From Gemmatimonadetes bacterium 13_1_20CM_4_69_16 (lineage in GTDB: Bacteria > Gemmatimonadota > Gemmatimonadetes > Gemmatimonadales > GWC2-71-9): 43,046 bases of DNA. Below, in pieces: positions 26,318 to 34,692 of the stretch (position 1 is the stretch's first letter; every line of letters starts with the position of its first letter). The DNA is taken from assembly GCA_001919865.1 (NCBI GenBank), contig MNIR01000087.1, positions 1 to 43,046 of the forward strand, read 5' to 3'. The notes under the pieces are model-generated. The model saw only the letters and a program-made list of their open reading frames with translations. It had not been told where the DNA came from and searched no databases. A program made the position numbers and the translations under genes.

Positions 26318-27303
26318 GCGCGCAGCAGCTCCTCGACTTCCCCCACGCTCACGCGGCTGAAGTCACCGGGCACAGTGAGCTTCAACGCGCTCGCCGTCAC
26401 CGCGAACTCGAGCGCCTCGGCCGGCTCGTCCCCGCCCAGCAGCCGGGCGATGAGCGCCGCGGCGAAGCTGTCGCCGCCGCCCACGCGATCCACGACCCGC
26501 ACACAGTGCCGCCGGCTCTGCGCGAACGAGCGGCTCGGTGCGTCGTACAGCACCGCGCTCCAGCCGTGCTCCCGGGCCCCGAGGATCTCGCGTCGGGTGA
26601 GCGCGACGCGCTGCGCCGCGCAGCGCGCCGCGAGCTGCTCCGCAAGCGCGCGCGCGCGTTCCGGAGACGCCAGCGACGCGTCGTCGGCCGGCACGCCGAG
26701 CATCGCACTCACGGCCGCCGGATTCCCGATGAGCACACCCACCTGCCGAGCGAGCGGCTCGATGAGCGGCTGCGGGTTTCGGTCGTGCCACAACGCTTCG
26801 CGGTAGTTCAAGTCGAGGCTCACGGGGATGCCTCGGGCGCGCGCGCAGTCGATCGCCGCCGCCAGCGCCGCCACCGGCGCCTCTCCCAGGGCCGGAGTGA
26901 TCCCCGAGACGTGGAACCAGGCGGCGTCCGCTAGGATCGCGGGCCAATCGAAGCTGCGCGGCTCGAGACGCGCGAACGCCGAGCCCGCGCGGTCGTACAC
27001 CACCCGCATGACGCGCAGATCCGACCCTGGCTCTACGAAGTAGACTCCCAAACGCTCGCCGCCGCGGACGATCCATCGGGTGCCCACGCCTTCCTTCTTC
27101 AAGGCCTCGAGCCCCGCGTCCCCGATGGGGTTGTCCGGGACGCGGGTGACGTAGTCGCACCGCACCCCGAGATGGCTCAGTCCTACCGCCACGTTCGCCT
27201 CGGCGCCGCCGAAGAACGTGACGAGCTCGTTCGACTCGAACAGCCGCTGCTCCCCGGGCGGGCTGAGTCGCAGCAGCAGCTCGCCGAACGTGACCGCCCT
27301 CAT
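26314..27303 (-). CDS. kdgK: 2-keto-3-deoxygluconate kinase (PfkB family)
   Basis: A 329-residue PfkB sugar kinase; ATG 27303 overlaps the aldolase stop (ATGA). It has the N-terminal [17 protein letters not shown] substrate motif and the C-terminal ATP/anion-hole motif [14 protein letters not shown] with catalytic Asp278. [24 protein letters not shown] and [11 protein letters not shown] are usual in KDG kinases. It phosphorylates KDG to KDPG. Neighbouring mannonate dehydratase and KDPG aldolase support that substrate. Confidence 0.94.
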   Translation of the reverse strand: MRAVTFGELLLRLSPPGEQRLFESNELVTFFGGAEANVAVGLSHLGVRCDYVTRVPDNPIGDAGLEALKKEGVGTRWIVRGGERLGVYFVEPGSDLRVMRVVYDRAGSAFARLEPRSFDWPAILADAAWFHVSGITPALGEAPVAALAAAIDCARARGIPVSLDLNYREALWHDRNPQPLIEPLARQVGVLIGNPAAVSAMLGVPADDASLASPERARALAEQLAARCAAQRVALTRREILGAREHGWSAVLYDAPSRSFAQSRRHCVRVVDRVGGGDSFAAALIARLLGGDEPAEALEFAVTASALKLTVPGDFSRVSVGEVEELLRA

Positions 27304-27965
27304 GCGCGCGCCTCGGCGACGCGTGCCACGAACGCCCGCGCTCGCCCGGTCAGCTCCGCGGCGCCGTCGGGTCCGAGCAGCGCCGCGCTCACGAGCGCGC
27401 TGCCCACGCTCACCGCGGCGGCGCCGGCCCGGATCCATTCGCCCGCGTTCTCGAGCGTCACGCCGCCCGAGGGCACGAGCCGCAGGAACGGCAGCGGTGC
27501 GAGCACGTCGCGCATGAACCCGGGGCCGACCGCCGCCGCCGGGAACAGCTTGACCAGTGGCGCGCCCGCGCGCCACGCCTCGAGCAGCTCGGTCGGGGTG
27601 AAAGCGCCGGGCATGCAGGGCGCGTCGCGCTCCCGGCACGCGCGCATCACCGCCGGGATGAGCGCGGGACTCACCACGAAGCGCGCGCCGGCGTCGATGA
27701 CCGCGTGCGCAGCGGCTTCGTCGAGCACGGTGCCCGCGCCGACCACGCATCCCGCGAGGCCGGTGTCTGCGGCGAGGTCGGCGATCGCGTCCATCGCGCC
27801 CGGCGTCGTCAAGGTGACTTCCACTGCGCCCACGCCCCCCGCCGCGAGTGCCCGGGCGACGCTGCGCAGCCGGACCGCCTCCGGGACACGGATGACTGCG
27901 ATGACGCCGCTCTGGAGCAGCGCATCGAGCTCCCTCCCCGGCCGAACCGTCGTTGTGTGGGTCAT
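27300..27965 (-). CDS. eda: KDPG aldolase (2-keto-3-deoxy-6-phosphogluconate aldolase)
   Basis: A 221-residue class I aldolase; ATG 27965 is the only good start and lies 2 bp after the upstream stop. Schiff-base Lys139 is in APLVKLFPA, the general Glu49 in AVEVTLTTPGA, with VVGAGTVLD and the phosphate loop LVPSGGVTLEN. It cleaves KDPG to pyruvate and glyceraldehyde 3-phosphate, the end of the uronate branch. Slightly longer N-terminus than E. coli Eda; otherwise ordinary. Confidence 0.95.
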   Translation of the reverse strand: MTHTTTVRPGRELDALLQSGVIAVIRVPEAVRLRSVARALAAGGVGAVEVTLTTPGAMDAIADLAADTGLAGCVVGAGTVLDEAAAHAVIDAGARFVVSPALIPAVMRACRERDAPCMPGAFTPTELLEAWRAGAPLVKLFPAAAVGPGFMRDVLAPLPFLRLVPSGGVTLENAGEWIRAGAAAVSVGSALVSAALLGPDGAAELTGRARAFVARVAEARA

Positions 27966-27967
27966 GG

Positions 27968-29440
27968 TCAGGTCCGGCCGGTGCCCGCATGCTCCGGCAT
28001 GGCGCGCAACGCCTCGAGCGTCGCCGCCACACCGTCCCGCTCCAGCGACAGGAGCCAGCGGGTCGTGGCCTCGAGCAACCCCGGGAGCTCGGCGAGATTC
28101 GCGCCCCACAGCTCGGCGTCGGGCAGCGCGCTGGCGGCCAGCCGCTCCCACGCGGCCGCAAGTACGGGGCCAGGAGCGGGATCCGGGTCCGCCGCCCGCC
28201 AGTGCCGGTCGATCAGCGGGAGGTCGGCGTCTCCGCCGGGGCGGGAGCGGATCCACCGCAGGTAGGCCGCCAGGCCCAGCGCCAGCCCCTGGGGCGCGCC
28301 CCCCCGCTTCCGGCCGAACTCGACGAGCGCAGGCACCACGCGGAGCCGCAGCTTGGCGGTTTGATTCGTGGCGATCACCCGCCACTCGTGATCGAGCCAA
28401 GGGTTGCGAAACCGGTCGATCACCGTTCGCGCGAACGCCGTGGCGGCGTCCGCCGCGAGCTCGGTCGCGGGCACGAGCTCCTCGAACAGGATGTGCCGCA
28501 GGAACGCGCCCAGCTGCGGATGGTCGGCGGCCTCGCGCACCGTACGCACGCCCGCGAGGAGTGCGAGCGGCGCGGTCGCGGTGTGCGCGCCGTTCAACAG
28601 CCGCAGCTTGCGCTCCCGGTAGAAGCCGATGTCGGGGGCAAAGCTGACGGACTCGGGTTGGACGTCGATCGCGAACGTGGCGCGCAGCTCGTTCGGATCG
28701 GCCTCGATCGCCCAAAAGGAGTGTGGCTCGGTGACGGTGAGGAGGGCGTCGGTGTAGCCAAGACGCCGCTCGAGTGCCGCGCGCACGTCGCGGGCGGGGG
28801 TCCCCGTCGTGATGCGGTCCACCAGCGAGGAGCAGAACCGCACCTGCCGCCGCAGCCATTCGCGGAACGCGGGCCCGCGCTCCAGCCCGTCGGCCAGGCG
28901 TTCGACCATCGCGGCGAGGCGCGGGCCGTTGTCGTCCACCAGCTCGGTCGGGATCACGTACACGGGCGGACCCTCGGGCAGGCGCGTGAAGCGCCAATGC
29001 AAGAGATCGGTCAGCCTGGCGGCGAAGCTCCCGTCCGGTCGAAAGCCCGCCTCCGTCACGTTGCTCACGATCAGCTGCAGCTCCGGCCGCGCGAACGCCT
29101 CGCGCACCGCGGGCCACTGCGTATCCGCGACCAAGGCGCGCGAGATCGCGCCCACCAGACGCGTCCGCTCGACCGGCGCTCCATGCTCGAGCCCCCGCTC
29201 CACCAGGGTGAACAGCCCGTCCTGGGCGTTGATGGCGCGCGCCTGGCCCTGCGGCGTGCTCTGCACAACGACGATGCGGCCCCGGAAGGCGCCGAGCGCG
29301 TTGGCGGCGTCCACGGAGGCCGCGGACACGGCGCGCAGCAGCATGCCCGTGCCGAACTGCAGCACTCGCTCTGGGAGCTCGGTCCGGCGGTAGGCGCTCC
29401 CCGGCCAATGCGCGCCGCTCAAGCGAGGGAGGTCGGGCAT
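27968..29440 (-). CDS. Hexuronate oxidoreductase, tagaturonate reductase-like (mannitol dehydrogenase family)
   Basis: A 490-residue long-chain mannitol-dehydrogenase-family protein; ATG 29440 is the first gene of the operon. The N-terminal domain has RVLQFGTGMLLRAV and VVVQSTPQGQ; mid-protein SNVTEAGF; the catalytic region includes KLRLLNGAHTATAPLALLAG. The nucleotide loop FGTGMLLRA resembles UxaB (tagaturonate/altronate) more than UxuB (fructuronate/mannonate). Yet the dehydratase in this operon is mannonate-specific UxuA and there is no altronate dehydratase. The true substrate may therefore be fructuronate, or altronate dehydratase lies elsewhere. A promoter-like sequence stands directly upstream. 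Confidence 0.87.
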   Translation of the reverse strand: MPDLPRLSGAHWPGSAYRRTELPERVLQFGTGMLLRAVSAASVDAANALGAFRGRIVVVQSTPQGQARAINAQDGLFTLVERGLEHGAPVERTRLVGAISRALVADTQWPAVREAFARPELQLIVSNVTEAGFRPDGSFAARLTDLLHWRFTRLPEGPPVYVIPTELVDDNGPRLAAMVERLADGLERGPAFREWLRRQVRFCSSLVDRITTGTPARDVRAALERRLGYTDALLTVTEPHSFWAIEADPNELRATFAIDVQPESVSFAPDIGFYRERKLRLLNGAHTATAPLALLAGVRTVREAADHPQLGAFLRHILFEELVPATELAADAATAFARTVIDRFRNPWLDHEWRVIATNQTAKLRLRVVPALVEFGRKRGGAPQGLALGLAAYLRWIRSRPGGDADLPLIDRHWRAADPDPAPGPVLAAAWERLAASALPDAELWGANLAELPGLLEATTRWLLSLERDGVAATLEALRAMPEHAGTGRT

Positions 29441-29475
29441 GGCGGTAAAGTGGCGGCCCCGGCGGGTGGACGCAA
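29441..29475 (-). promoter_or_regulatory. Candidate leaderless promoter of the 20-gene catabolic operon
   Basis: On the minus strand TTGCGT (29475-29470), a 17-bp spacer, CACTTT (29452-29447) and only 6 nt before the ATG. The spacing is right, but the -10 box is imperfect. If used, the mRNA would be nearly leaderless. No clear Shine-Dalgarno site precedes this start. Confidence 0.35.
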
Positions 29476-29496
29476 CGCAGTCGCGGATCGGATTTT

Positions 29497-29588
29497 CCCA
29501 CCCTGAAGGGTGGGCTCGGCGCTGCAGTGTGCTGAAGCACAATGTCCTTCAGGACACTTGTCTCGCCGAGCCCAGGCTTCAGCCTGGG
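29497..29588. repeat. Palindromic repeat element, copy B: four CTGAAG/CTTCAG hairpins
   Basis: Four perfect hairpins with 2-nt loops GA or TC: 29497-29514 (8-bp stem), 29528-29541 (6 bp), 29543-29556 (6 bp) and 29571-29588 (8 bp). GGGCTCGGCG (29512-29521) pairs with CGCCGAGCCC (29564-29573), enclosing hairpins two and three. This allows a cruciform-like alternative fold. Copy A is at 2692-2767. It lies between divergent operons and may insulate them. Confidence 0.85.
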
Positions 29589-29653
29589 ACACGGCGCGCC
29601 GCGCTCTTGCTGTACTCCGGATACCGTCTACTACCATGGCGCGACCGGTGCGC

Positions 29654-29667
29654 TAGTTTCCGGTACG
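29654..29667 (+). promoter_or_regulatory. TAGTTT -10 box 8 nt before korA (leaderless type)
   Basis: TAGTTT at 29654-29659 is followed by 8 nt and the ATG, the same arrangement as before apbC and the MATE gene. No convincing -35 lies 17-18 bp upstream, and there is no Shine-Dalgarno site. Confidence 0.4.
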
Positions 29668-31521
29668 ATGTCCACCAGCCTGACCTCCCCCGCGCGCGAG
29701 TCGCGCGACTCCGTCGTGATCCGGTTCGCCGGTGATTCGGGCGACGGCATGCAGGTCACGGGTGGTCGCTTCACCGTCGAGACGGCGCTCGCCGGCAACG
29801 ACCTCACGACATTCCCCGACTACCCGGCCGAGATCCGCGCGCCCGCGGGCACCACCTACGGCGTCTCGGCGTTCCAGATCCATTTCGGCGCCGTGGATGT
29901 GATGACGCCGGGCGACCAGGTGGACGTGCTCGTCGCCATGAACCCCGCGGCGCTCAAGGTGGATCTGAAGGATCTGCGGATCGGCGGCACGCTGGTCGTC
30001 GACACCGGGGCCTTCAGCGAGCGGAACTTGACCAAGGCGGGGTTCAAGGCCAACCCGCTGGACGATGGCTCGCTCGCGCCCTACCAGGTGCTGAAGCTCG
30101 ACATCACGAAGCTCACGCTCGACGCCGTGAAGGACTCCGGCCTCCACACCCGCGAAGCGCATCGCTGCCGCAACATGTGGGCGCTCGGGCTGATGCTCTG
30201 GATGTATGGGCGGGATCGCGACGCTACCCTCGCTTGGCTGAAGCAGAAATTCGCCGGGCGGCCGGAGATCGCGCAGGGGAACGTGGCGGCGCTGAACGCC
30301 GGACACGCCTACGGCGAGACGGCCGAGATGTCCGAGTACGGGGGCGGCTACACCGTGCGACGGGCACCCGTGACGCCTGGTGTGTACCGCACGATGAGCG
30401 GGACCGAGGCGATCGCCTGGGGGCTGCTCGTCGGGATGGGCGCGGCCGGGCTCGAGAAGATGATCTTCGCCGGCTACCCCATCACCCCGGCGTCGCTGCT
30501 GCTGCACACGCTCGCCAACCTCAAGCGATACGGCGTGATCACCTTCCAGGCCGAGGACGAGATCGCGGCCATCGGCGCCTGCGTGGGAGCGGCGTATGCC
30601 GGCGCCCTCGGTGTGACGTCGACGTCCGGGCCGGGCATGGCGCTCAAGACCGAGATGCTCGGCCTCGCGATTGCGACGGAGCTCCCGCTCGTCGTCGTGG
30701 ACTCGCAGCGGGCCGGCCCCTCGACCGGTATGCCGACCAAGGCCGAGCAATCGGACCTGTTTCAGGCGGTCCACGGGCGGAACGCGGACGCGCCGCTCGC
30801 CGTGCTGGCCGCGGCGACGGCCACCGATTGCTTCGACGTCGCGATCGAAGCGGTCCGTATCGCCACGAAGTACATGACGCCCGTGATCCTCTTGTCCGAC
30901 GCTTTTCTCGCGCACGCGGCCGAGCCCTGGCGCATCCCCGATCTGGACCGCCTGCCTCGCTTCCCGGTGCGGTTCCGCACCGACCCCGCGGGATTCCATC
31001 CCTTCCTGCGGGACCCGGACACGCTGGCCCGCCCGTGGGCCCGGCCCGGAACGCGCGGTCTCGAGCATCGGATCGGCGGGCTCGAAAAAGACTACGACAC
31101 GGGCCACATCTCCTACGATCCCACGAACCACGCGCGCATGACGCAGGCGCGGGCGGCGAAGATCGCCGGAATCGCCAACGACATCCCGCTCCAGACCATG
31201 GCCCTGGGAGAAGACCATGGCCACCTCGCCGTGGTGGGCTGGGGCTCCACCTACGGCGCGATTCACCAGGCGGTGCGCCGGGCGCGGAACGATGGAGTCG
31301 ACGCATCGCACATCCACCTGCGCTATCTGAGTCCATTCCCGCGCAATCTGCGCGAGCTGCTGGCACGGTTCGACCGCATCCTCGTGCCGGAGCTGAACAA
31401 CGGCCAGCTCGCGCACCTGCTGCGCGCGGCGTACCTGGTGCCGGCCGAGGGGCTGAGCAAGGTCGAGGGAAAGCCCTTCAAGGTTTCGGAGATCGCCGAG
31501 GCGATCGAAAGGATGAAGTGA
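29668..31521 (+). CDS. korA: 2-oxoacid:ferredoxin oxidoreductase, fused gamma-alpha subunit
   Basis: A 617-residue protein; ATG 29668 is chosen because the upstream frame is repeat sequence. An N-terminal gamma domain (IRFAGDSGDGMQVTGGRF, EIRAPAGTTYGVSAFQI) is fused to the alpha/pyrimidine domain (FAGYPITPASLLLHTLA, TFQAEDEIAAIGACVGAAYAGA, TSTSGPGMALKTEMLGLA, PSTGMPTKAEQSDL). This gamma-alpha fusion is normal for 2-oxoglutarate:ferredoxin oxidoreductases. With KorB it converts 2-oxoglutarate plus CoA to succinyl-CoA, CO2 and reduced ferredoxin. A related 2-oxoacid is possible. korB starts inside its stop. Confidence 0.95.
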   Translation: MSTSLTSPARESRDSVVIRFAGDSGDGMQVTGGRFTVETALAGNDLTTFPDYPAEIRAPAGTTYGVSAFQIHFGAVDVMTPGDQVDVLVAMNPAALKVDLKDLRIGGTLVVDTGAFSERNLTKAGFKANPLDDGSLAPYQVLKLDITKLTLDAVKDSGLHTREAHRCRNMWALGLMLWMYGRDRDATLAWLKQKFAGRPEIAQGNVAALNAGHAYGETAEMSEYGGGYTVRRAPVTPGVYRTMSGTEAIAWGLLVGMGAAGLEKMIFAGYPITPASLLLHTLANLKRYGVITFQAEDEIAAIGACVGAAYAGALGVTSTSGPGMALKTEMLGLAIATELPLVVVDSQRAGPSTGMPTKAEQSDLFQAVHGRNADAPLAVLAAATATDCFDVAIEAVRIATKYMTPVILLSDAFLAHAAEPWRIPDLDRLPRFPVRFRTDPAGFHPFLRDPDTLARPWARPGTRGLEHRIGGLEKDYDTGHISYDPTNHARMTQARAAKIAGIANDIPLQTMALGEDHGHLAVVGWGSTYGAIHQAVRRARNDGVDASHIHLRYLSPFPRNLRELLARFDRILVPELNNGQLAHLLRAAYLVPAEGLSKVEGKPFKVSEIAEAIERMK

Positions 31522-32549
31522 CCGTCACGACCATCACCGACGCCGAGCTCCAGCCCAAGGACTACGCCTCCGACCAGGAGGTCCGGTGGTGTCCCGGGTG
31601 CGGGGACTACGCCATCCTCAAGGCGGTGCACAAGGTGCTGGCGGAGCTGGGCGCACCGCGCGAGCGGACGGTGTTCGTGTCCGGCATCGGGTGCGCGGCC
31701 CGGTTTCCGTACTACATGTCCACCTACGGGTTCCACACGATCCATGGACGCGCGCCCGCGATCGCCACCGGGATCAAGCTCGCGAACCCCGAGCTGGATG
31801 TGTGGGTGATGACGGGAGACGGCGACGGGCTGTCGATCGGCGGCAACCATATGCTGCACGTCCTGCGCCGCAACGTCGATCTCCAGATCGTCCTGTTCAA
31901 CAACGAGATCTACGGGCTCACCAAGGGCCAGTACTCTCCCACGTCGCGGCGCGGCACGAAGTCCCCCTCCACGCCGCAGGGCTCGGTCGATTATCCGGTG
32001 TCCGCCTGCGCGTTCGCGCTCGGCGCGGGGGCGCGGTTCGTCGCACGCTCGATCGACACACTGCAGCCGCACCTGGTTGGCGTGCTGCGGCGCGCCCACG
32101 CGCACCGCGGCGCCTCGTTCGTCGAGGTGTTCCAGAACTGCGTGGTCTTCAACGACGGGGCGTTTGACGGCTTCACCGCGAAGGACGGAGCGGCGGATAC
32201 TCAGATCCACGTCGAGCACGGGAATCCGCTGATCTTCGGCGCCCGCAAGGACCGCGGGCTCCGCTTGAGACCGGGGAAGCTCGAGCTGGAAGTGGTGACA
32301 CTGGGCGAGGGTGGCGCGACGCCGGACGACGTGCTGCGGCACGACGAGACCAACCGAGCGCTCGCGCACATGCTCGTCGAGCTCGAGCCGCCCGCCTTCC
32401 CCGTGGCACTCGGGGTCATCTACTGCAACCCGGCGCCGTCGTTCGAGACGGAGACGTACGCCCAGGCGAGGGCGGCCGGCGCTACCCGGGGGACCCCCGA
32501 CCTGGCCGAGCTGCTCACCAGCAAAGAGGGAACCTGGACCGTGACGTGA
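31518..32549 (+). CDS. korB: 2-oxoacid:ferredoxin oxidoreductase, beta subunit
   Basis: A 343-residue protein beginning with GTG in a GTGA overlap with korA. It has the N-terminal cluster motif RWCPGCGDYAILKA, SGIGCAARFPYYM, the thiamine-diphosphate motif MTGDGDGLSIGGNH, and FNNEIYGLTKGQYSPTS. These define the beta subunit that binds TPP and a 4Fe-4S cluster. Adjacent fused KorA completes the enzyme; no separate delta ferredoxin subunit is present. A terminator-like hairpin follows. Confidence 0.96.
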   Translation: MTVTTITDAELQPKDYASDQEVRWCPGCGDYAILKAVHKVLAELGAPRERTVFVSGIGCAARFPYYMSTYGFHTIHGRAPAIATGIKLANPELDVWVMTGDGDGLSIGGNHMLHVLRRNVDLQIVLFNNEIYGLTKGQYSPTSRRGTKSPSTPQGSVDYPVSACAFALGAGARFVARSIDTLQPHLVGVLRRAHAHRGASFVEVFQNCVVFNDGAFDGFTAKDGAADTQIHVEHGNPLIFGARKDRGLRLRPGKLELEVVTLGEGGATPDDVLRHDETNRALAHMLVELEPPAFPVALGVIYCNPAPSFETETYAQARAAGATRGTPDLAELLTSKEGTWTVT

Positions 32550-32599
32550 GGACAGGCGTCCGCGCACTCCCTGTCGAGCCCGCACAACAGACGTAGCCC

Positions 32600-32633
32600 G
32601 CGAGCCACAGACCCGGCTCGCTCTTGTTTCCTC
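32600..32633 (+). terminator. Probable terminator after korAB
   Basis: GCGAGCC (32600-32606) and GGCTCGC (32615-32621) form a 7-bp GC-rich stem with an 8-nt loop, followed by the T-rich TCTTGTTTCCTC. It lies 50 bp after korB. The rest of the 223-bp gap up to 32772 holds no gene I can support. Confidence 0.55.
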
Positions 32634-32759
32634 GCCGCTTCTTGCTCCGTAGAGTCCGTGTGTGTGATGGCTATCACCCGAGAGGCATGTGCCTTGCCGC
32701 GTCGGGGCCTGATAGCTAATCGCCACCCAACCTCCGCATTACAACGCAGCGGACTCGCT

Positions 32760-32766
32760 AGGAGGG
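32760..32766 (+). promoter_or_regulatory. Strong Shine-Dalgarno site AGGAGGG
   Basis: AGGAGGG ends 6 nt before ATG 32773. It is one of two near-perfect sites in the window (the other precedes the lipoprotein at 34648) and suggests high expression of the barrel protein. Confidence 0.8.
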
Positions 32767-32772
32767 TTCACC

Positions 32773-33294
32773 ATGACATCTCGAGCGATGCGATTGCTGG
32801 CGGTGGCCTCGGTCGTCCTCGCCCTTCCCATGGCGGCGCAACGGGCTGGCACGATCGAAGTCGGCGGGTTCGCGCGCTACGTGAATTTTGACAATACACT
32901 GCCGATGGGCGATGACATGGATATCGGGGGCCGCGTGGGCGTGTACCTCGAGCCCGCACTTACGCTCGAGGTGGACCTCGCTCGCTCATCGCAGAGCTCG
33001 GTGACGTACACGCCGCTGCACGTGCGGGCGGTGTACAACGGATCCGTGAGCGGCCGCATCGAAGCGCTGGTCGGCGGCGGGTACGTGCGGAACTGGTACG
33101 GCGCCCCGTACAGCGCATCCGACCAGGGCCTCACGATGCTGTTGGGCGTGCGCTATCACGTGAGAGATCAGCTGTGGCTGCGGCTGGGCGCCGACCTGGA
33201 CGTCATGTTCCACACGGCGGACAACACGCTCTTCACCTTCTACAACGGGAATTGGGGGATCCACCTCGGCCCCAGCGTGCGGCTCAATCGCTGA
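32773..33294 (+). CDS. Small outer-membrane beta-barrel protein
   Basis: A 173-residue protein with a signal peptide (RLLAVASVVLALPMAAQ) and then alternating hydrophobic strands ending in aromatic or charged residues: GTIEVGGFARYVNF, VGVYLEPALTLEVDLAR, RIEALVGGGYVRNWYG, MLLGVRYHVRDQLWLRLGADL, WGIHLGPSVRLNR. This is the pattern of an 8-stranded OmpW/OmpX-like barrel. Function unknown. It stands alone with a strong ribosome-binding site, and a hairpin terminator follows. Confidence 0.8.
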   Translation: MTSRAMRLLAVASVVLALPMAAQRAGTIEVGGFARYVNFDNTLPMGDDMDIGGRVGVYLEPALTLEVDLARSSQSSVTYTPLHVRAVYNGSVSGRIEALVGGGYVRNWYGAPYSASDQGLTMLLGVRYHVRDQLWLRLGADLDVMFHTADNTLFTFYNGNWGIHLGPSVRLNR

Positions 33295-33321
33295 GGCTCA
33301 AGTGCCCCCGTGAAGTGCGCG

Positions 33322-33354
33322 CCCGCCCCGGTTCGGGGTTCAAACCGGGGCGGG
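33322..33354. terminator. Bidirectional hairpin terminator
   Basis: CCCGCCCCGGTT (33322-33333) and AACCGGGGCGGG (33343-33354) form a perfect 12-bp stem with a 9-nt loop. It lies in the 70-bp gap between two convergent genes. No U-tract on either side. Confidence 0.7.
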
Positions 33355-33364
33355 GAGCGATCGC

Positions 33365-34648
33365 TCAATTGACCGTGCAGCAACCATTAGTGCATCTGAT
33401 CCAACCAGTCTCGTCATTTACCGCCCAGCGCCACCGCACCGTGCCCGGGATCGTCACACCAGGGTGCAGTCGCTGCGTGACGCACCGGTACGTCGCATTG
33501 TGCCACCACCAGAACGGCCAAAGGCCCCGCGGGGATGCGATCTTCGCCCACCACTTGCCGTCCGCCGGCGCTGGGCAAGTGGGTGTCGGCGGTGGCACGC
33601 CGCACTCCGTCGCTGTGCCATGGCAGAGGTAGATCTTATTGTCGCCACCACCCAAGTGCAGCTTACTCGAATAGGAGCTGGCGCCGGTGAGGACTGCGGT
33701 CGCGACGTGCACCCAGGGCTGGCCGGTGGTTGGGTGAAAGTCTGCCGCTTGATTGAGCTGATCGAGGATGGGGTTCGGAATGATGACTCCGTGTGCCGCG
33801 CCCGGCGCGAGGCCGGCCCCAGCGGGCACGGCGAGTTGCTGCTCGTCGTACCAGCCCTTGATCGTGTACACGTGATCGCTCCCGGTGGTCGCGGTGAAGC
33901 CGGTGACGGGGTCGAACGACGGACCAGCCGTTAGCGCGGGGGCCGGTGCGAACTGTTGACTCCCGACCTCGCACCATGCGACGCCACACTTGATGCCGAT
34001 GTATTGCTCGTGGTGTGCCGGGTCCCAGTCCCACCGCGCGACCGGAGGGTAGGCGGCGTCATTCGACTGGGGGCTGACCGGGAGAACCTTCAGCTCGGTG
34101 CCGGCCCTGGCGGGATTGATCAGCGGCTTGCTACAGTCTGTCTCGTCCTTTCCGATCGGCACTATGTTCGCCCGCCACTGCGATCCGTCGCGATAGAAGT
34201 AGAGACAGTTGAAGTAGTGCTGAATGGCGAGCGGCGCGTACCCGTGGGTGTCGCTGCTGTAGATCTCGGCGGCGGGAAACGCCCGCTTCTTCGTCGTGTA
34301 CGCCAGCGTATCGAGACTGTCGGCCAGCAAGTTCAGCTGGAAACTGGCGAAGATCGCATGGAGCGCGAGGTAGCCGTTCTCTTTTTGGATGAGCTGCTGG
34401 CAGTCGTGAAACTCAGGTACGTTGCTGATAGGGCCGGCTAGGGGAATCGTCGTGATAGTCCGCGTATGAGTCACGTCGCCCCTCGGGGTATGGACGGTGT
34501 CGACCACGGCGATTGCAAACTCGTCGGAGGGGCACTCAGGACGCCCGATGGCGGGCGTAGCCGCGCCACCCGATAGTGTAGTCTCGCAGCCGATTGCACC
34601 CGCGACGAGAGTCGCCGCCAGCAGGGCCTGCACGCTTTGCTGCTTCAT
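33365..34648 (-). CDS. Unrecognised lipoprotein
   Basis: A 427-residue protein. ATG 34648 follows AAGGAGG at ideal spacing; GTG 34654 is too close to it. The signal has a lipobox (LVAGAIGCETT). I do not recognise the family. Visible features are many Tyr/Trp/Asn residues, a C-terminal half with scattered cysteines (WWWHNATYRC, RCTNGCC at the very end), and a proline-rich linker with PPPTPTCPAPADGKWWAK. A secreted enzyme-like or binding role is possible, with disulphides. It lies 44 bp after the receptor kinase gene on the same strand, so the two may be co-transcribed. Confidence 0.75.
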   Translation of the reverse strand: MKQQSVQALLAATLVAGAIGCETTLSGGAATPAIGRPECPSDEFAIAVVDTVHTPRGDVTHTRTITTIPLAGPISNVPEFHDCQQLIQKENGYLALHAIFASFQLNLLADSLDTLAYTTKKRAFPAAEIYSSDTHGYAPLAIQHYFNCLYFYRDGSQWRANIVPIGKDETDCSKPLINPARAGTELKVLPVSPQSNDAAYPPVARWDWDPAHHEQYIGIKCGVAWCEVGSQQFAPAPALTAGPSFDPVTGFTATTGSDHVYTIKGWYDEQQLAVPAGAGLAPGAAHGVIIPNPILDQLNQAADFHPTTGQPWVHVATAVLTGASSYSSKLHLGGGDNKIYLCHGTATECGVPPPTPTCPAPADGKWWAKIASPRGLWPFWWWHNATYRCVTQRLHPGVTIPGTVRWRWAVNDETGWIRCTNGCCTVN

Positions 34649-34692
34649 GGCCACCTCCTTACCAGTAGAGGTACAGAGCCCGGCTCGCTGGG

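Noticed and set aside
29653-31416. A 587-codon minus-strand open frame opposite korA
   Set aside because: KorA motifs on the plus strand are complete. The antisense translation is Arg/His/Gly-rich low-information sequence without a start context.
32658-32891. A 77-codon open frame between korB and the barrel gene
   Set aside because: It runs into the barrel gene in another frame, has no ribosome site, and the gap is better explained as a terminator and leader.
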